Shown: one piece after another, positions 11,184-21,999 of the stretch
Layout: each line of letters begins with the position of its first letter
Position numbering within the stretch: position 1 is the stretch's first letter
Assembly: GCA_025200525.1 (NCBI GenBank)
Contig: CM045762.1
Coordinates: 28,245,600 to 28,309,599 of the forward strand
Source: Camellia lanceoleosa
Lineage: Eukaryota; Streptophyta; Magnoliopsida; Ericales; Theaceae
Length of the DNA stretch: 64,000 nt
Reading direction: 5' to 3'
The notes under the pieces: model-generated
What the model saw: only the letters and a program-made list of their open reading frames with translations
Database searches by the model: none
What the model was told of the DNA's origin: nothing
Position numbers and translations under genes: made by a program

Positions 11184-11720
11184 TGTGTGAGTGATTTTCC
11201 GATCACACTGCCCGTATAGTAATTCAGCTGTAGAACACTGGCAGAATAGATGGCACCTTGATATCCTACACAGAAAGAAAAGGCTCTGGCGGTAGTTCTT
11301 CCACCCGGGGGCACTCCGACGATCAAGTCAGTATATCTCTCAAAGATAATCAAGTGCTAAATTCACTGCTCAAAGCATAAATTGCGTACCTTAGACCCAC
11401 GAGGGTGCCTCTTCTTTTATAGTTAACTTAATCCCAGTCCCACTAGAAACCTGACTTCTGTGGACTCCCATTCAGTGCTTACTTTGGACTCCACAAGAGA
11501 TAAGGATAGACTCCCTAAGAGTATTATCCTTATCCATCCTATAGTCTTCCTTCATCCTAGGACTCTTGTCCCTCATCCGCTTATCTCGGATTCCGGTATC
11601 TTCAGAGATAATCTCAGCAACTCCGAGATAACCTTGGCATAACTACCACGACACGTGGCACTTCGGCTGACACGTCGGCGTCACCTTGCCATGTGTTAGT
11701 ACTTAAAAAATATATCCTCA
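11184..11720 (-). repeat. Element A 5' LTR
   Basis: On the minus strand the LTR ends in ACTCACACA and is followed at once by the primer-binding site. A TATA box (CTATAAAAG, minus strand) lies at 11414-11422, leaving a short R-U5 before the PBS, as expected for a promoter LTR. The upstream end is taken as TGAGGATATA (plus-strand position 11720). It is less certain than the PBS end, because the partner LTR is outside the window. Confidence 0.65.
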
Positions 11721-11739
11721 TAGAAGCAACTTGCAATAC

Positions 11740-13460
11740 AAGAGTTGTTATGCCTTCCATAGTAGAAGGTGTTCACTTCCAAGAACATGTTTCAAGAGTC
11801 ACTGCATTGACAAACAATGCTAATGTTCTAAATGCTAAGAATTTCAAGTAATAATATTTTTTAATTTGGGTTATTTATATCTGCTACTTTCATAATATAT
11901 GCTAATAATTATATTGTTTATATTTCTCATGAAAATTATATGATACAATAATCATACCTCTCATATCTGAAGAAGAATGTAAGAAATATTATTTATATTA
12001 ATTTTACAATTATGATTTATTTGACAATATTCTTATAATTTCAAAAAAGTAATGATTTTTTATAAATTATTTTATTCATGTAAATCCAAATAAAGGAATT
12101 GTTATGTTCCTGATATCTAAGGATGTTCAAATACATAAGGATGTTTCAGAGGTCACAAGAGTTGTGAATAACAATATTGTTCTACAAGAAGGTAAACACT
12201 AACATATATATAGATTTTGTAATCATAATTTTTAAAATTATAATTTTCAATACTTATATTGTTTATTTTTTTTCATGTAATTAGATGACACGAACAACAA
12301 TATTGTCACAGAAGAAGAAGGTAAACATTATTATTTATACTAATTTTAGAATTATAATTTATTTGATAATATTATCATAGCTTCAAATAATAAATGATTT
12401 GACGTTACATATTTTATTCATGCAAATCTATTATATAAGGAATTGTTATGTCTCCGACATCTGAGGGTGTTCACATAAATGAAGATTTTTCGGAAGTTAC
12501 AAGGGTGGTGAATAATAATAATTGTCAGTAATTGATATCCATGAACCTTTAAATTAAATATTAATTTATAAATTAATTATTTCTCAATTAAATTTTATAT
12601 GATGGAATAGTCATGCCCCCCATATTTGAGGACATTCAGTTGTATAGAGATGTTTCAGAAATCACAATGACAACAAATATTAATATTCATCCACCACAAG
12701 GTATGAATAAACTATTATGATATTCATTTTTACGTATTATTTGTACATGATTCACAATTTTATAATTATCTCGTTATATTTTCATTGTATTATTTCACAT
12801 AAGTTTATTTTGGAATCGTAATTTTTTATATTTAATTATTTTATTATGATTTTTTAATGCTACAATAGTCATAAATCCCATATCTAAGGGCGTTCAATTG
12901 CATGAAGATGTGCCACAAGCCACAATGACAACAAATAATAATATTGTTCGACAACAAGGTAAGAATTATTTTGTAATAATTTAGCCTAAAAAAATAATGC
13001 CAACTTCTACAATTTAAATATACATTGTCTCATTACCTATGTAATTAATTTAAATTAAATATTAATTTATAAATTAATTATTTCTCAATTAAATTTTAGA
13101 TGATGAAATAGTCATGCCCCCTATATCTGAGGACATTCAATTGCATGGAGATGTTTCAAAAATCACAATGACAACAAATATTTATATTCATCCACCACAA
13201 GATATGAATAAACTATTATGTTATTCATTTTTATGTATTATTTGTACACGATTCATAATTTTATTATTATCTCATTATATTTTCATTCTATTATTTCACA
13301 TAAGTTTAATTTTGAAATTGTAATTTTTTATATTTAATTATTTTATTATATTTTTGAATGATGAAATAAAATTAATCCCATATCCGAGGGAGTTCAATTG
13401 CATACAGATGTGCCACAAATCGCAATGACGACAAATAATAACATTGTTCTACAATAAGGT
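11740..13460 (+). repeat. Array of ~90 bp exon-like units in the Helitron
   Basis: Seven related units lie near 11751, 12104, 12450, 12613, 12871, 13114 and 13372. Each reads like ATGCCCCCTATATCTGAGG, then ATTCAATTGCATG.AGATGT, then CACAATGACAACAAAT. Most end in a CAAGGTAAG/GGTATG-like donor and are preceded by T-rich sequence with a GATGATGAAATAGTC lead. Translated, a unit gives MPPISEDIQLHGDVSKITMTTN. I do not recognise the peptide. Units 4 to 7 arose by duplication of a two-unit block (separate entry). Confidence 0.75.
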
Positions 13461-13543
13461 AAGAATTATTTTGTAATAATTTAGCTTAAAAAAACAATGC
13501 CAACTTTTGCAATTTAAATATACATTGTCTCATTACCTATGTA
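12551..13543. repeat. ~501 bp tandem duplication within the Helitron
   Basis: The block starting AAATTAAATATTAATTTATA at 12551 recurs at 13052 with the same two exon-like units and intervening AT-rich sequence. It continues to the shared CATTACCTATGTAAT near 13040 and 13540. The copies differ by scattered substitutions, so the duplication is not recent. Confidence 0.85.
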
Positions 13544-14153
13544 ATAATCACTTTAAGAAATTTGTGCTTGTATTTTTTTAACTAATTGTATTTTTTAATT
13601 TTTTTTTTAAATGATTGTGTCTTTCTACTTAAAAATAACTTTACATTTTAAACTTTTTCCTCATTGTCATTATGATCGTAATATTTCACATTACTTTGTA
13701 CATTCAATACTTTTTTATATATATATTTTATCCCATTCATTCTTTTTAAAACTTATAAACAAACCATTATGACAAGAACTTTTAGCATTGTTGTACATGG
13801 GTTTAAAAATGGATATCCGTTAATTGCTTTATGTGTTGATGAGTTCATTGCAATCACTTTAATTTTTTTTAAGTTTTTAAGGAAAATAGTTATATTATAG
13901 GGGAAAATATTTAGTAACAAGGAATGGTCTTAGATTAAGGGATTATTGGCATAATCAATGATTTAAGAAATAATGGAATTATTTTCTATAAAAGAATATG
14001 ACAACATTATTAACAATTCATTGACTTATGGGCATATTCATTATTCTAATTATATAGAACGTGACACATATAATTATGTTACATATGTTATATTTGTCAG
14101 ATGTTGCAATTGCTGCACGTCGCAGAAAACGACACGTAATGAGTAAATAAAAA

Positions 14154-14495
14154 TTCAGTAATAGAACATCTACATGTCCTCGATGTCACACCATCATGTG
14201 GCTAGATGAGAAAACAAATAATAGTTCTAAAACCAATCCCAAATTCATATTATGTTGTCAAGCTGAGGAGGTCTTTTTGCCTTTATTGCCAAACGCTCCC
14301 GACTTTTTAGATGCACAATTGAGGAATGCAAGTTTTATGGAAAATATTAGAATGTATAATTCAATGTTGCCTTTCACATTAATGGGTGGAAAAGTAAATC
14401 ATTCAGTTTCAGATAGAAGAGGTCCATACGCATTTCGGATTAGCAAGGAAAATTATCATAAAATAGGGTCACTGTTACTATGTAATAAATTGTAA
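14154..14495 (+). pseudogene. Helitron Rep/helicase N-terminal region fragment
   Basis: The translation TSTCPRCHTIMWLDEKTN..NPKFILCCQAEEVFLPLLPN, then ENIRMYNSMLPFTLMGGKVNHSVSDRRGPYAFRISKENYHKIGSLL, matches the conserved zinc-binding lead region of plant Helitron proteins. That region has paired Cys motifs, a YNSM.FTSMGGK-like block, and GPY.FR..G.NYH.IGSL. The protein starts rolling-circle transposition with its Rep and helicase domains; both are missing here. The frame stops at TAA about 130 bp before the Helitron 3' end. A stop-rich segment lies directly upstream, so this is a fragment. Confidence 0.85.
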
Positions 14496-14789
14496 TAAAT
14501 TGTTATTTTTATTACTTTAATTATGCAATGTCAACATTTTCTTTTAAAATTATGTATATTTTATGCTAACAATTTCAAAATATATTTGATATAATCATAA
14601 ATAGTTTTTTTAAATTCATCCCGTACATAACACGGGTAATAATACTAGTTTTAATAATTTAAATTATTTATTTTATAAAAAATTAAATTAATATTTTAAT
14701 TATAGAATTTATAAATATAATAAAAAGATTATGATTACAATTATTGAATATATAAATTTTTTTTTTAATAATAGTATATATGCACTGAT

Positions 14790-15586
14790 CCATGGTTTTA
14801 AAAACCGGACCGGACCGGCCGGTTCAACAGGTTGAACCGGTGACCGGATGGGGTTTCGGTCCGGTTAGCCCTCTAAAACCGGCCAATTGTAAAAATCGGC
14901 TTATTTTTTGAAAACCGGTGAACCGGTTTTTTTTTCAGTTTTTCTTTTTTTTATTTTCTTTCTTTCTTTCTTATATATATATATATATTATATATAATAA
15001 AAATTTAATTGGAAACTCTCTTTTAAGGGTCTCCTCTTGTGAGGAATCTCATTGAGAGCTTGAAATTATTGTGAAAGAGCTTCTATCTATTTATAAGAAA
15101 AAAAATCTTCCAAAAAAATTCAAGAAATCTATGTGAGATTCAATCAAATTCATTGGAGGGAAACTTAAAATTTTGATATCCCTTCAAAAATTTTGCTCTT
15201 CTTTCAATCAAAGTATTTGAATTAAAATCATATTGAGGGAATATTGAATATTTGATTTCTTCTTCCAAAATTAAAATTAATAATATTTTTAAATATATTT
15301 TTATATTTTTTAATAAAGAAAGTATTAAGTGAAATATTTAAGATTATTAAAATTTTTAATTTATAATTTTATTACTTATATTTTTAATAAAAAAAGTATT
15401 AAGAGAAATATTTATGATTATTAAAAATTTTAATTTATAATTTTATTACTTATATTTTTATTTAAATATAATTTTAATATATTTATGACGTCACGGTTCG
15501 ATTCCGGTTCAACCTGACGGTTGAACCGGTGACCCGTCCACCCGATCATTTTTCCTGTTCACTCACCGGTCCGGTTTTTAAAACAT
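14790..15586. mobile_element. TIR element with CCGGTT repeats (Mutator- or hAT-like, non-autonomous)
   Basis: The ends are inverted copies: left CATGGTTTTAAAAACCGGAC, right GGTCCGGTTTTTAAAACAT. Both subterminal regions are packed with GGTTGAACCGG motifs in opposite orientation. Flanking sequences TGCACTGAT (14781-14789) and TGCACTAAT (15587-15595) form a nearly perfect 9 bp target-site duplication, which favours a Mutator-like element. The centre is AT-rich, with a TA microsatellite and a local duplication at 15290-15480, and has no coding sequence. Confidence 0.75.
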
Positions 15587-15595
15587 TGCACTAAT

Positions 15596-17346
15596 CTACA
15601 AAAATGAATTGAAACGAAAGATCTATGTGGACGCAACATACCAGATTAACACCTTCTCACTCAAATTTTAGACACCATAAAAGGGGGATGAGGTTGGTGC
15701 CGTGCCTTATAGACATAGTATCGTGTCGTGAGTTTGTAAAAGTAGGTTCTGAATTTATTTTAATAATTCAAAATATTCATTGTGTAGGATTTGTTAAGTA
15801 GATCATTTATGAAAAAACTCAAGTTAATTAGACATTTATAACTTATAACAAAAATAGGTATATGTTTAAAAAAAATAAATAGTTAGTATAATTTTAATAA
15901 TATTTTAGAGTGATTATTTGTCTTGATCATGTTATTATATTTGTTCAATTAATTTTATTTTTTATAAAAATAATATATTTAACAAATTTTATAATATGAA
16001 CAATTTAAATTATCAAAATATAATCAAAATAAACAAATGAGATGTGACAGTCCCGATAAAAGTACGTTTAAACTTTTTAATGTTACGTGGAGACTGTAAT
16101 GCGCCGTGGCTTTCCGCTTTTGGGTTGATTACATTTATTTTTTTTATTTATTGTTATTTTTTATATGATGTGTACTGGTCCCTAACTTTTCTTTACTCTG
16201 GCTTTTTTTTATGTTAAAATAATTAAAAATATTTTAGACCACTAATTAGTGGTGGCTCTAATGATGTGGCAGTGAGTCTCATCTACTATCACATGTGTTT
16301 TTTTTTTTTTCAATTGCCACCTCACTAATGGTGAAGTTAGTAATGATAAATTAGTGGTATGAAGCATTGCTCTAAAATAATTCATGTGCTCTTCTCTATC
16401 TTTCTTTCTTTTTTTTTTATAATTTTTGTATTCTTATATTTTTTATTTTCTCTTTTATTTTAATTTTATTTTTTTTTTCTTTTGAACATATCTCTTGATT
16501 GCAAATTACATTTTAATTTTGTTTTGGTCATAAATTCAATTATATAATGCTTAATTCATTGTCATATAATTTGTGAGTAAATTGTGAATCTCTTACATTA
16601 CTCACATTTTTATTCAACTTTTGGCCCATTAGAAGACAAAAGTCTGGTTCCATCTATGGCTATGAAGCATAGATACTTCGAAAAATATATCGTACCTATA
16701 TCGAATACTTACCGACTTATGGTATATCGTATGATACTTCTGCATATTTATTGGATACACGAAATACGTACTCAAATTTTTTTTCTTTTTAATTTTTGAC
16801 GTACCTAGATAAACTTAGTATATACTCAAGCTATACCATACTTCAGTTGAAATAATATTTTTTTCTAATACAAAGATAAAACTTATTTTACTAGACTTCA
16901 TTTTTATTTTTAGTTTTATGCTTAGTATAATTTTAAAATGAAATTATAGCTTGTAAGTTATTTAATATATTGACATTTAATTTTGATTTATATCTTTATT
17001 TTTAGTATTAAATATTAATTGTAGGTTGGATCTTAACAAATTAAACCATTTTATTAATTTTTATATTACTCTAAATTAAAAATAAATATTTTTTTTACAA
17101 ACATACCAAACCATACCTATATCCTATTTTTTTAAAATTTTACTATATCAATATACTCATATCATATCAGTACTCATATCCGTAACCGTTTCATAAGTCC
17201 TTGCTTACATAGCATGGCTGATCATGACTTCCTCCTACCCCCATTTCTCTCTTCTTTTTTATTTACTCTATGTATCACTGACCAAACAGATTGATCATTA
17301 AAACCAAGAAGAAAAAAAAAAAAAGAAGCAGATCACACACAGAGAG
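15596..17346. other. AT-rich region upstream of the MATE gene
   Basis: No gene is visible. There is a MITE-like segment at 16229-16377 and a second possible TIR remnant at about 16665-17215 (CTATGAAGCATAGATACTT at the left, an inverted GCTTACATAG-like end at the right). I cannot point to a confident TATA box for the MATE gene. Confidence 0.5.
16229..16377. mobile_element. Possible MITE
   Basis: The ends TATTTTAGACC and GCTCTAAAATA are imperfect inverted repeats. Inside them GTGGTGGC and GCCACCTCAC also pair inversely. No clear target-site duplication is visible, so the class is open. Confidence 0.35.
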
Positions 17347-17642
17347 ATGTATCCAAACAATAGAGGTGGTTCAGATGATCATGATAGGCCACTGCTGGTG
17401 AAGTATTCATCAGATGGAAGAGGAGGTGGTGGCGGGGTGGAGGAGAGGTTGTGGAAGGAGGTGTTGGATTTGGAAGAAGCAAAGCATCAGGTGTTGTTTT
17501 CATTACCAATGATAATTACAAATGCTTCATACTATTTCATTCCTCTGGTGGGTGTCATGTTTTCCAGCCACCTCGGAGACCTCGAGCTCGCCGCCTCCAA
17601 CCTTGCCAACTCCTGGGCCTTCGTCACCGGCTACGCTTTCCT

Positions 17643-17643
<1 letters not shown>
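17347..17643 (+). pseudogene. MATE/DTX efflux transporter, exon 1
   Basis: Plant MATE (detoxification, DTX) proteins are 12-helix proton-coupled exporters of secondary metabolites, organic acids or xenobiotics in the plasma or vacuolar membrane. The 99 codons give a hydrophilic N-terminus with a poly-Gly stretch, then [62 protein letters not shown]. This is the conserved first helix and the start of the second. The start ATG at 17347 is the only in-frame Met before the domain. The exon ends TTCCTG and the intron begins GTCTCTCTC, a (TC)n tract and a poor donor. Exon 2 lies 31.8 kb away. Listed as pseudogene because of defects in exon 2. Confidence 0.85.

Positions 17644-17681
<38 letters not shown>
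17644..17681. repeat. (TC)n microsatellite at the exon 1 splice donor
   Basis: An uninterrupted CT/TC run begins at the donor GT and continues for about 36 bases before CATTTGGC. A TA run follows at about 17747-17772. Confidence 0.95.
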
Positions 17682-17684
<3 letters not shown>

Positions 17685-17741
17685 GGCATGTTTATCAGCA
17701 CACTTTCTAATTTTTTAATTTTTTTTTGTCACATTACCTCC

Positions 17742-17772
<31 letters not shown>

Positions 17773-17821
17773 TTAAACAATTAAAAAATGTATTTAGAAC
17801 ATTCTTAACCACCACCGTTAT

Positions 17822-18576
17822 TGAGAGGGTAATTTACATACTATTGGGCCGAGCTGGGTGTTGGGCTTTAGGGCCGAAATGAAGAGGGCCGAGTAGAAGG
17901 GCCATGTAGGATACTCCGGTTTGGAGGAGTAACTTAGAAGATAGACCGGTCACACAGCCGTGGTGGTTAGCTCGGTCTTGGAAGGACTGAGCTCTACTCC
18001 GGTTGAGTGGAATAGCACGGGAGATTTCGGTCTTCGATAGTTACTTCGGTTATAGCATGTGAGGGACCGAAGTAAGCTATGGTTCTAAAGATAGCTCGGT
18101 TTTAACTCCTTTATGGATAGCTCGGTCTTAGTATGGAAAAACCGAGGTAAGGGAGAGTAAAGTAAGGACCGAATTAATGGTTACTTCGGTCCTGAAGTAG
18201 TCTGGCCATAAGAAGAACCATCTCACTTGGTTTAAGCAGTGAGGGGGGTGTTGGAGGATAAGCATTATCCTCCGGGAGTTTGAATCCTAGGAGGACTCTA
18301 CATGGAGGAGTAAGAGTCCTACTAGGATTGTGCCACGCGAAACCTATAAAAGCTCACCCACACCATCTGTGGAAAGGTAATGCAACTTTTGTTCCCTGAA
18401 TACACAGAGCTTTTGCCTATTTGACAATCTTTCTGACTTAGGCATCGGAGAGGTTTCCGGCACCCACCCGCCGGCTAGCTCACGTTTGTGTTTTCAGGTG
18501 ATAAAGCGACGTCGTACGGAGGAACGCAGACTTGATCAACAGGATTATACGATAAGGTATATCTCTTTCCCGTACA
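17822..18576 (+). repeat. Element B 5' LTR
   Basis: 755 bp, TGAGAGGG to CCCGTACA, with a TATA box CTATAAAAG at 18344-18352. It is rich in TCGGT motifs (GCTCGGT, CTTCGGT) in U3. It differs from the 3' LTR at nine positions. The PBS follows immediately. Confidence 0.97.
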
Positions 18577-18595
18577 ATTGGCGCCGTCTGTGGGA
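18577..18595 (+). promoter_or_regulatory. Element B primer-binding site
   Basis: ATTGGCGCCGTCTGTGGGA directly follows the LTR end. The TGGCGCCG start is the common tRNA-primer site of plant Tat/Athila-type elements; I did not match it to a specific tRNA. Confidence 0.85.
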
Positions 18596-18641
18596 ACACA
18601 GGCAAGAACAACCTCTTGATCAAGCTTTCTCTCGAACATCA

Positions 18642-20320
18642 ATGGCGAATAATGAAGAGTTACCTCAGTCCGTCGTCGACGGACAAACTCCAGATGGGGG
18701 TGCAAGGCGAGAAGGCCTACCCTTGGTCGCTCCCATGGCGGATCTGGAGCCACAATGACACAACTCCAGGAGGGATGCGAGGGGTCGAAGGCGAAACAAT
18801 AGCCCTCATCCCTCTCGTTCGCAAAGCCCAGAAAGGCAAAGGCGCAGAGTTGATCCCCAAATTTTGGAGGATCGCGTTAGAGAACAAGACAAATTGATCC
18901 GTAAGATGGCGGCGGACATGGAATCCTTAAAGCGCCAGATGAAGGGTAAAGAAGTGGCGACAGGAGAGGGGCGCAACAAGAAGACGCCCCCTCGCCACTC
19001 AGAGGGTCGTAGTAGGAATTCTACGCCCTCCCAACCAGATAACAGAAGCCTCAGGACAGGCGACACGCGATCCGTATCCTCCAGGACTCGTCACTCCAGG
19101 CCTGAGAGAACGAGGTCTGAGAGGTCATACACTGAGGGAAGCACCTATTGGCCCTCACATACGCACCAGACGAGGTCTAGACAGACGGAATTACCCAGGT
19201 CGTCCGACCTACGATCCATGCTAGAAGAGAAGGCACGGTGGAAGGAGGACGCCAGAGCGCGCGATCCACACAGGGTTCCTGCCTTGCAGCGGTTGGCTCC
19301 TCGGACGCATGGAAGCGTCGAGGTTGGAATGCCAATGCTGCGCCCGGCATACGAACCAGCGGACAAGGCATTGGCGAGGCTGCAGACCTCACCATTCGTC
19401 CCAGCAATAGAGAACGCGCCCCTTCCGTCAGGCTTCCTACAGCCTAAATTCACAACGTATGAGGGGAAGACGGACCCCTACACGCACTTAAGCCACTTTC
19501 GCCAGGTCATGGTCAGTATCTGCGTGAACGAGGCCCTGATGTGCATCCTATTCCCTTCTAGCCTTGGCGACCTTGGTTTGACTTGGTTTGAGAAGCTTCC
19601 AGAGGGCAGCATAGCCTCCTGGGCGCAATTGGCTGAGGCGTTTGTAACACGGTTCAGAACAAACACAAAAACCCTGGTAGAGATCGACCAGCTACTCTCC
19701 ATCGACATGGGTGACAAGGAGACCCTGAGGTCATACAACAGTCGCTACTGGGAGACATTCAACCAGATTGGGGACTACCCAACTAACCTCGCCATCGCGC
19801 AATACAAAAGAGGCCTTCCAGTCGAGAACAGACTGAGGGACTCTATCACCATGACGCCACCCCTTACTATGGAGGCCCTGATGGAGAGAGTGCATCAGCA
19901 CATCAGGGTGGAAGAGGATAGCGCTCGTGCCAAAGCAAAAACTAGCACGACCGCAACATCAGAGAAAAAGACCTCAGCAAGGGTCAACGCGGTAGATCGC
20001 CAAAACCGAAACGGACGAGGCAGGAGGGACAATGGCGAAGACCAGGACAAGAGATGGTTGAGAGTCCGCACCGCCATTACCACGGTATTCAAGAAACCGA
20101 TCTACCGTATATTTAGTGAGATTCGAGACGAGCCTTTCGTCAAGTGGCCATCCAAGTTAGGCGAGGCCCAAAAGGACTATGATGACAGATCCAGATGCAC
20201 CTTCCACAAAGAAAAAGGGCACCGCCTCGAGAATTACGCCGTTGAGGCAACATTCGAAGAATTGGTGGCGGCGAGCCACTGGACAAATACATAAAGGAGG
20301 CGCGGCCCGGCCAGAGACTA
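18642..20320 (+). pseudogene. Element B gag polyprotein (frameshifted)
   Basis: Gag starts at 18642 (MANNEELPQSVVDG) and shifts frame near 18750. The main open stretch is 18864-20294. It has an N-terminal coiled-coil-like segment (EDRVREQDKLIRKMAADMESLKRQM), a basic Ser/Arg-rich region, and the gag domain (PKFTTYEGKTDPYTHLSHFRQ, LTWFEKLPEGSIASWAQLAEAFVTRF, LRSYNSRYWETFNQI). A Tat-type zinc motif follows, CTFHKEKGHRLENYA, in which the final Cys has become Tyr. A frameshift near 20270 ends the frame; the expected continuation (LDKYIKEA) is in another frame. Confidence 0.9.
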
Positions 20321-20336
20321 CAACAACCCCAATGGG

Positions 20337-21549
20337 ATGCCGATCGACGCCCCGTCCCAAGGCGTTATTAACGTAATACATGGAGTCTTTGAACCTGAGC
20401 GTGTATGCGAGCTCAGAGGTTCAATTAAAAAGGCTGAGCACTTAAGGGAGGTGCTAAGTGCCCAACCGGTTGTTAAGAAGGGGAAGACAAAGGCCACAAA
20501 TATCATGTCCTTTTCGGATAAAGACTTGGCAAGTTCTTGTCCCCTAACGACGCATACAGTCGTCATTCTCCGAGTCAAGGATTTTGACGTCAAGCGGATT
20601 CTGATTGACCAAGGTAGTTCATGTGAAATCATGTATTATGAAACCTTCAAGCAACTAAAGCTTCAAGACAAGGACTTAGCCCCTGCCGTATCCCCTTTGA
20701 TTGGATTCAATTCTATCTTGGGAGTGGCCAGTCGGCAAAATCATCCTTCCAGTCAAGGCAGGGAGCGTGACGAAGCAAGTGGAGTTCTGGGTGCTGAAGG
20801 TCCCCTCCACCTACAACCTTATCTTGGGCAGAACATGGCTGCATGCCATGCGCTCGGTAGCGTCCTCCTACCACCAAGTGATGAGGTTTCCCAACGACAC
20901 CGGAGTAATAGAAGAAGTTTATGGGGATCAAATCATGTCAAAGCAGTGCTTTGTAACAGTGAACGGCAGCCGCGCTGCCAAAGGATATGTTCATTCGGTG
21001 GAAGAACCAGAGAGTAATGAACTATTCGCGGATGTTGGCAAAGCGGCTAGTCAGAAAGCAGTGGAGGACTTGGTGGAAGTCAGGATAGATGAGGAGAACC
21101 CGGATAAGTTCTTCTTACTTGGCTCGTCGTTGTCCAGCACTGAGAGATTGGAAGTCTTGAAATTCCTGACCTCCAACATCGAAGTGTTTGCCTGGACCCC
21201 ATACGACATGCCAGGCATCGATCCCAATTTCATTTGCCACCAACTCAATGTCCACCCTTCTGCCAGACAGGTCATTCAAAGCACACGCAGATCGGCACTC
21301 CACCACGCAGAGATAGTGGCAGAAGAAGTAGGTAACCTTCTGGAGGCAGGAGCAATTAGAGAGGTACATTATCCGAAATGGATCTCCAACACAGTCGTGG
21401 TGCCAAAGAAGAATGGCAAGTGGCGCGTCTGCGTCGATTACAAGACGGTCAACAAAGCATGCCCGAAGGATAGCTTCCCCCTACCAAGGATAGATCAATT
21501 GGTGGACCTAACGGTAAGACAGCGAGGCTTAGCTTCCCAGCGCATCTGA
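20337..21549 (+). pseudogene. Element B protease and start of RT
   Basis: Two overlapping frames together give the retropepsin: KRILIDQGSSCEIMYYE in the first (20337-20710), and ILPVKAGSVTKQVEFWVL and YNLILGRTWLHAM in the second (from 20701). The break is near 20705. The second frame runs on through FAWTPYDMPGIDPNFICHQLNV into RT blocks YPKWISNTVVVPKKNGKWRVCVDYKTVNKACPKDSFPLPRIDQLVD. It loses the frame at about 21505. Confidence 0.9.
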
Positions 21550-21990
21550 GAGGCTACCATCGGATAGCCATGCACGAACCGGATCGAGAGTAACATCCTT
21601 CACCACTCAAGAGGACTATCTCGCTACAAGGTCATGCCCTTTGGCCTAAAGAATGCAAGGCGGCGTTTGAGAGAATGGTCACTAAGATGTTTGAGCCATT
21701 GTTAGGCGACAATGGAGGCTTACATCGACGACATGGTGGTCAAAAGCAAGCGCGTATGACCATCTAAAGGACCTAGATGAGATGTTCCAGATCTGAAGAA
21801 ACACAAGGCTGCGCTTCCAAGTGCGCTTCGGTGTAGGGTGCAGCAAGTTTTGGGTTTCTGGTGACCAACCGGTATTGAGGCAGACCCATCCCAAATCAAA
21901 GCAATTCAAGAGTTGGAGAGGCCTAACTCAGTGAAGGAAGTCTGAGATCTCACTGGCATGGCGTGACTTAACCGATTCATCAGCCGGTCT
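21400..21990 (+). pseudogene. Element B RT core, heavily frameshifted
   Basis: RT motifs appear in alternating frames: GYHRIAMHEPDRE near 21553, RYKVMPFGLKNA near 21625, and the catalytic YIDDMVVKSK at 21721-21750. A damaged region equivalent to KCAFGVGSGKFLGF lies near 21820, followed by KAIQELERP. Several short deletions fall within about 500 bp, more than elsewhere in the element. The YIDD active site itself is intact. Confidence 0.8.
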
Positions 21991-21999
21991 TCAGACAGA

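Larger units (their letters stand above)
1..11720 (-). mobile_element. Element A: Tat-lineage Ty3/gypsy LTR retrotransposon, left end outside window
   Basis: Reading on the minus strand from high to low coordinates one meets an LTR (11184-11720), a primer-binding site, gag, protease, RT, RNase H, a second RNase H, integrase, a 61 bp tandem-repeat spacer, and an ORF on the opposite strand at the left edge. Gypsy domain order (RT-RNase H-integrase) and the additional RNase H after the normal one place it in the Tat/Ogre/Retand group. The second LTR must lie left of position 1. The element is dead: gag and pol carry several stops and frameshifts, the RT active site reads YIND, and a 4.3 kb insertion splits the RNase H-integrase junction. 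The outer boundary at 11720 is my best reading of a TG-starting LTR; no target-site duplication can be tested. Confidence 0.85.
11721..14648 (+). mobile_element. Helitron remnant
   Basis: The right end shows a Helitron 3' terminus: a short hairpin CCCGT-ACATAAC-ACGGG, then TAATAATA and CTAG, followed by T. Helitrons insert between A and T and end in CTRR after a hairpin. Upstream (14154-14495) is a fragment of the Helitron protein N-terminal region, and further left an array of exon-like units. The 5' TC end is not identified. Element A abuts or interrupts the left side, so the remnant may continue beyond element A. Confidence 0.7.

Noticed and set aside
17451..17882. Alternative frames over MATE exon 1
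   Set aside because: The 17347 frame carries the conserved MATE helix sequence; the others are shadows running into the TC and TA microsatellites.
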